From the NCBI GenBank assembly GCA_964528595.1, contig CAZGTM010000077.1, positions 1-15,475 on the forward strand: a DNA stretch of 15,475 nucleotides, in the 5' to 3' direction. The DNA is from CAYFKJ01 sp964528595 (GTDB taxonomy: Bacteria > Pseudomonadota > Alphaproteobacteria > UBA2966). The position numbers and the translations under genes are program-made. Below the pieces are notes generated by a model. That model saw only the letters and a program-made list of their open reading frames with translations, was not told the origin of the DNA and searched no databases. Numbering within the stretch: position 1 is the stretch's first letter; every line of letters begins with the position of its first letter. Of the stretch, positions 14,517 through 15,475 are shown in pieces.

Positions 14517-14750
14517 CTAAGTCTTAACCCGAGTGACGGACTTGATTTCACGGGCGGGCTGGCCGGAACGCTCAGCAACGCGGTTGTCCTGGTCTTGGAT
14601 GGCCTGAAGCGCCAGTTCCTTTGGGTCGGTGCCAAAAGGGTCTTCCAGAAGGTCGCTGGAAACGCGGCGGTTGGAACTTAATGTACCGTCGGCATAGATC
14701 ACGTTGAATGTGACGGAGGTTACTTTTGTCCGTTTTTTGCGGCGGGCCAT
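14517..14750 (-). CDS. Small basic conserved-looking hypothetical protein (77 aa)
   Basis: A 77-residue protein with a strongly basic N-terminus (MARRKKRTKV), a beta-type segment (TSVTFNVIYADGTLSSNRRV) and a helical, charged C-terminal half. The frame is open upstream to 14894, but ATG 14750 has GGAG exactly 7 bases before it, and the upstream extension is proline- and arginine-rich without a ribosome site, so the short form is favoured. I do not recognise a named family. The basic head could bind nucleic acid or ribosomes, but that is speculation. It lies 55 bases upstream of the hydrolase and 177 bases downstream of the 173-residue protein. Confidence 0.75.
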   Translation of the reverse strand: MARRKKRTKVTSVTFNVIYADGTLSSNRRVSSDLLEDPFGTDPKELALQAIQDQDNRVAERSGQPAREIKSVTRVKT

Positions 14751-14788
14751 TACATTTCTCCGTACACGGCGTTTAGGTGTTGCTTTCC

Positions 14789-14807
14789 GCCCGGCGAGCA
14801 GCCGGGC
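14789..14807. other. Perfect 7-bp hairpin between two small genes
   Basis: GCCCGGC (14789-14795) pairs perfectly with GCCGGGC (14801-14807) around the 5-base loop GAGCA. It lies 38 bases upstream of the 77-residue gene and past the end of the 173-residue gene. Neither side has a T-run, so a classical terminator is unlikely. It could be a Rho-related pause, a leader structure of the small gene, or a stability element. Confidence 0.35.
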
Positions 14808-14927
14808 AGGGTATTTTGAATTTGTTGGTTCGATGAAGCCCGGGCCGGCACCGTCAGCCCGGTCAAATCCCGGCGCATGGAATAGCATCTTCAACAGGGT
14901 AGGATCAACCTCTTGACCGGGCAGCGT

Positions 14928-15440
14928 TCAAAACAGGGCGTCGATATCATCCTGTGAGAGACCGTCGGTATCGTCTTCCGGTGTCGCGTGTTGGTCTGCG
15001 GCGCCATGGATAATGGCGCCGAGGCTGTCGATTATGGCCTGAAGTTGCTTGGAGAGCGTATTGGCGGAGTGGACTACGAATTCGGCATCGCCGGTCTCGA
15101 TGGCCTCGGCGACTTCTTTGGCTCCGGCAGCGACGCGAGAGTTGAACGCCGCGACGTCGCGGTCAAAGGCATTACGGTATTTGGCTTCGCAGTTGTCGTA
15201 GGCTTCGATTGCCAAGGGTCCGATCGACAAGCCGCTGGTTTCAAAGTGCTCCTGGTAGGATTTCGGTTTCCAGCCCTGCACCTCGTTCAGCATTTCCGGC
15301 ATATCGGCGACCATGCCGATCATCATGACGACTTCGTTAAGGTGATTGCAATAATCGGTGGAAAGCAGGGTAACGTCGTTAATCGTCGTTTCGGACACGC
15401 GCTGGCGCAACGTTTCCCGCTTCTGCTCTGCTGAATCCAT
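14928..15440 (-). CDS. Hypothetical helical protein with C-terminal FliM-like CheY-binding peptide
   Basis: A protein of 170 residues (173 if the GTG at 15449 is the start; neither start has a clear ribosome site). It looks fully alpha-helical and cytosolic, with a hydrophobic helix near the start (EVVMMIGMVADMPEML) and a long helix ending QLQAIIDSLGAIIHG. A short acidic linker (TPEDDTDG) then leads to the extreme C-terminus LSQDDIDALF. This closely resembles the N-terminal peptide of FliM (LSQxEIDALL), which binds phosphorylated CheY. The body does not show the CheZ phosphatase motif to my eye. I infer a partner of a CheY-like receiver, possibly a chemotaxis or signalling adaptor. Gene order offers no direct chemotaxis neighbour. 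Confidence 0.82.
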   Translation of the reverse strand: MDSAEQKRETLRQRVSETTINDVTLLSTDYCNHLNEVVMMIGMVADMPEMLNEVQGWKPKSYQEHFETSGLSIGPLAIEAYDNCEAKYRNAFDRDVAAFNSRVAAGAKEVAEAIETGDAEFVVHSANTLSKQLQAIIDSLGAIIHGAADQHATPEDDTDGLSQDDIDALF

Positions 15441-15475
15441 AACCGCCACGGCTACTGTATTGATAATTCGAACTA

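Noticed and set aside
14751..14894. Upstream extension of the 77-residue protein to an ATG at 14894.
   Set aside because: The extension has no ribosome site, is compositionally unlike a conserved domain, and would read through the hairpin at 14789-14807.
3..15472. The 10-mer ATAATTCGAA occurs at both ends of the window (3-12 and 15463-15472), as direct terminal repeats of a mobile element might.
   Set aside because: Many 10-mer pairs are expected by chance in 15 kb, the repeat does not extend, and there is no transposase, integrase or insertion-like content between the copies.

Overview
The window is GC-rich, densely packed bacterial chromosome, probably from an alphaproteobacterium of the Rhodospirillales kind. 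The basis is GC-rich third codon positions, alphaproteobacterial-style hybrid-free histidine kinases with SHELRTP H-boxes, and a protein tail ending SQDDIDALF. Genus cannot be read from the sequence. I support 14 protein genes and no tRNA, rRNA, CRISPR array, insertion sequence or phage gene. No gap between genes exceeds 300 bases.

Left part (1-6345), metabolic. A two-gene + strand unit encodes an MFS transporter of the oxalate/formate or monocarboxylate type and a crotonase-fold enzyme. Facing it on the - strand are an AraC-family regulator and a translationally coupled 127-residue protein of unknown function. Divergent from the regulator is the most unusual enzyme here: a 605-residue protein joining a UroD/MtaA/CmuA-type methyltransferase domain to a complete cobalamin-binding module. 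Its 3' end overlaps by 45 bases the 3' end of a zinc-free, quinone-oxidoreductase-like dehydrogenase on the - strand. The likely reading is an AraC-controlled corrinoid methyl-transfer or demethylation step of unknown substrate. The transporter, crotonase and dehydrogenase are nearby but not proven partners.

Middle part (6446-13016), signalling. A REC-EAL response regulator (predicted c-di-GMP phosphodiesterase) faces two tandem histidine kinases with closely related catalytic cores but different sensors: one membrane-bound with a periplasmic dCache-like domain, one soluble with two PAS domains. Divergent from the kinases is an AAA+ ATPase. Its first 54 residues have the 24+5+24 layout of the MshEN c-di-GMP-binding domain, in degenerate form. 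Together these suggest a local circuit of sensing, phosphorelay, c-di-GMP hydrolysis and an ATPase that may read c-di-GMP. This is the best candidate for an undescribed system in the window.

Right part (13017-15475), all - strand. A 173-residue helical protein carries a FliM-like peptide at its C-terminus. It is followed by a 77-residue basic conserved-looking protein, then an alpha/beta hydrolase with a near-perfect Shine-Dalgarno, which overlaps an AhpD-like carboxymuconolactone-decarboxylase-family protein by 4 bases. Convergent gene pairs throughout end within a few bases of each other, or overlap, with no visible intrinsic terminators.
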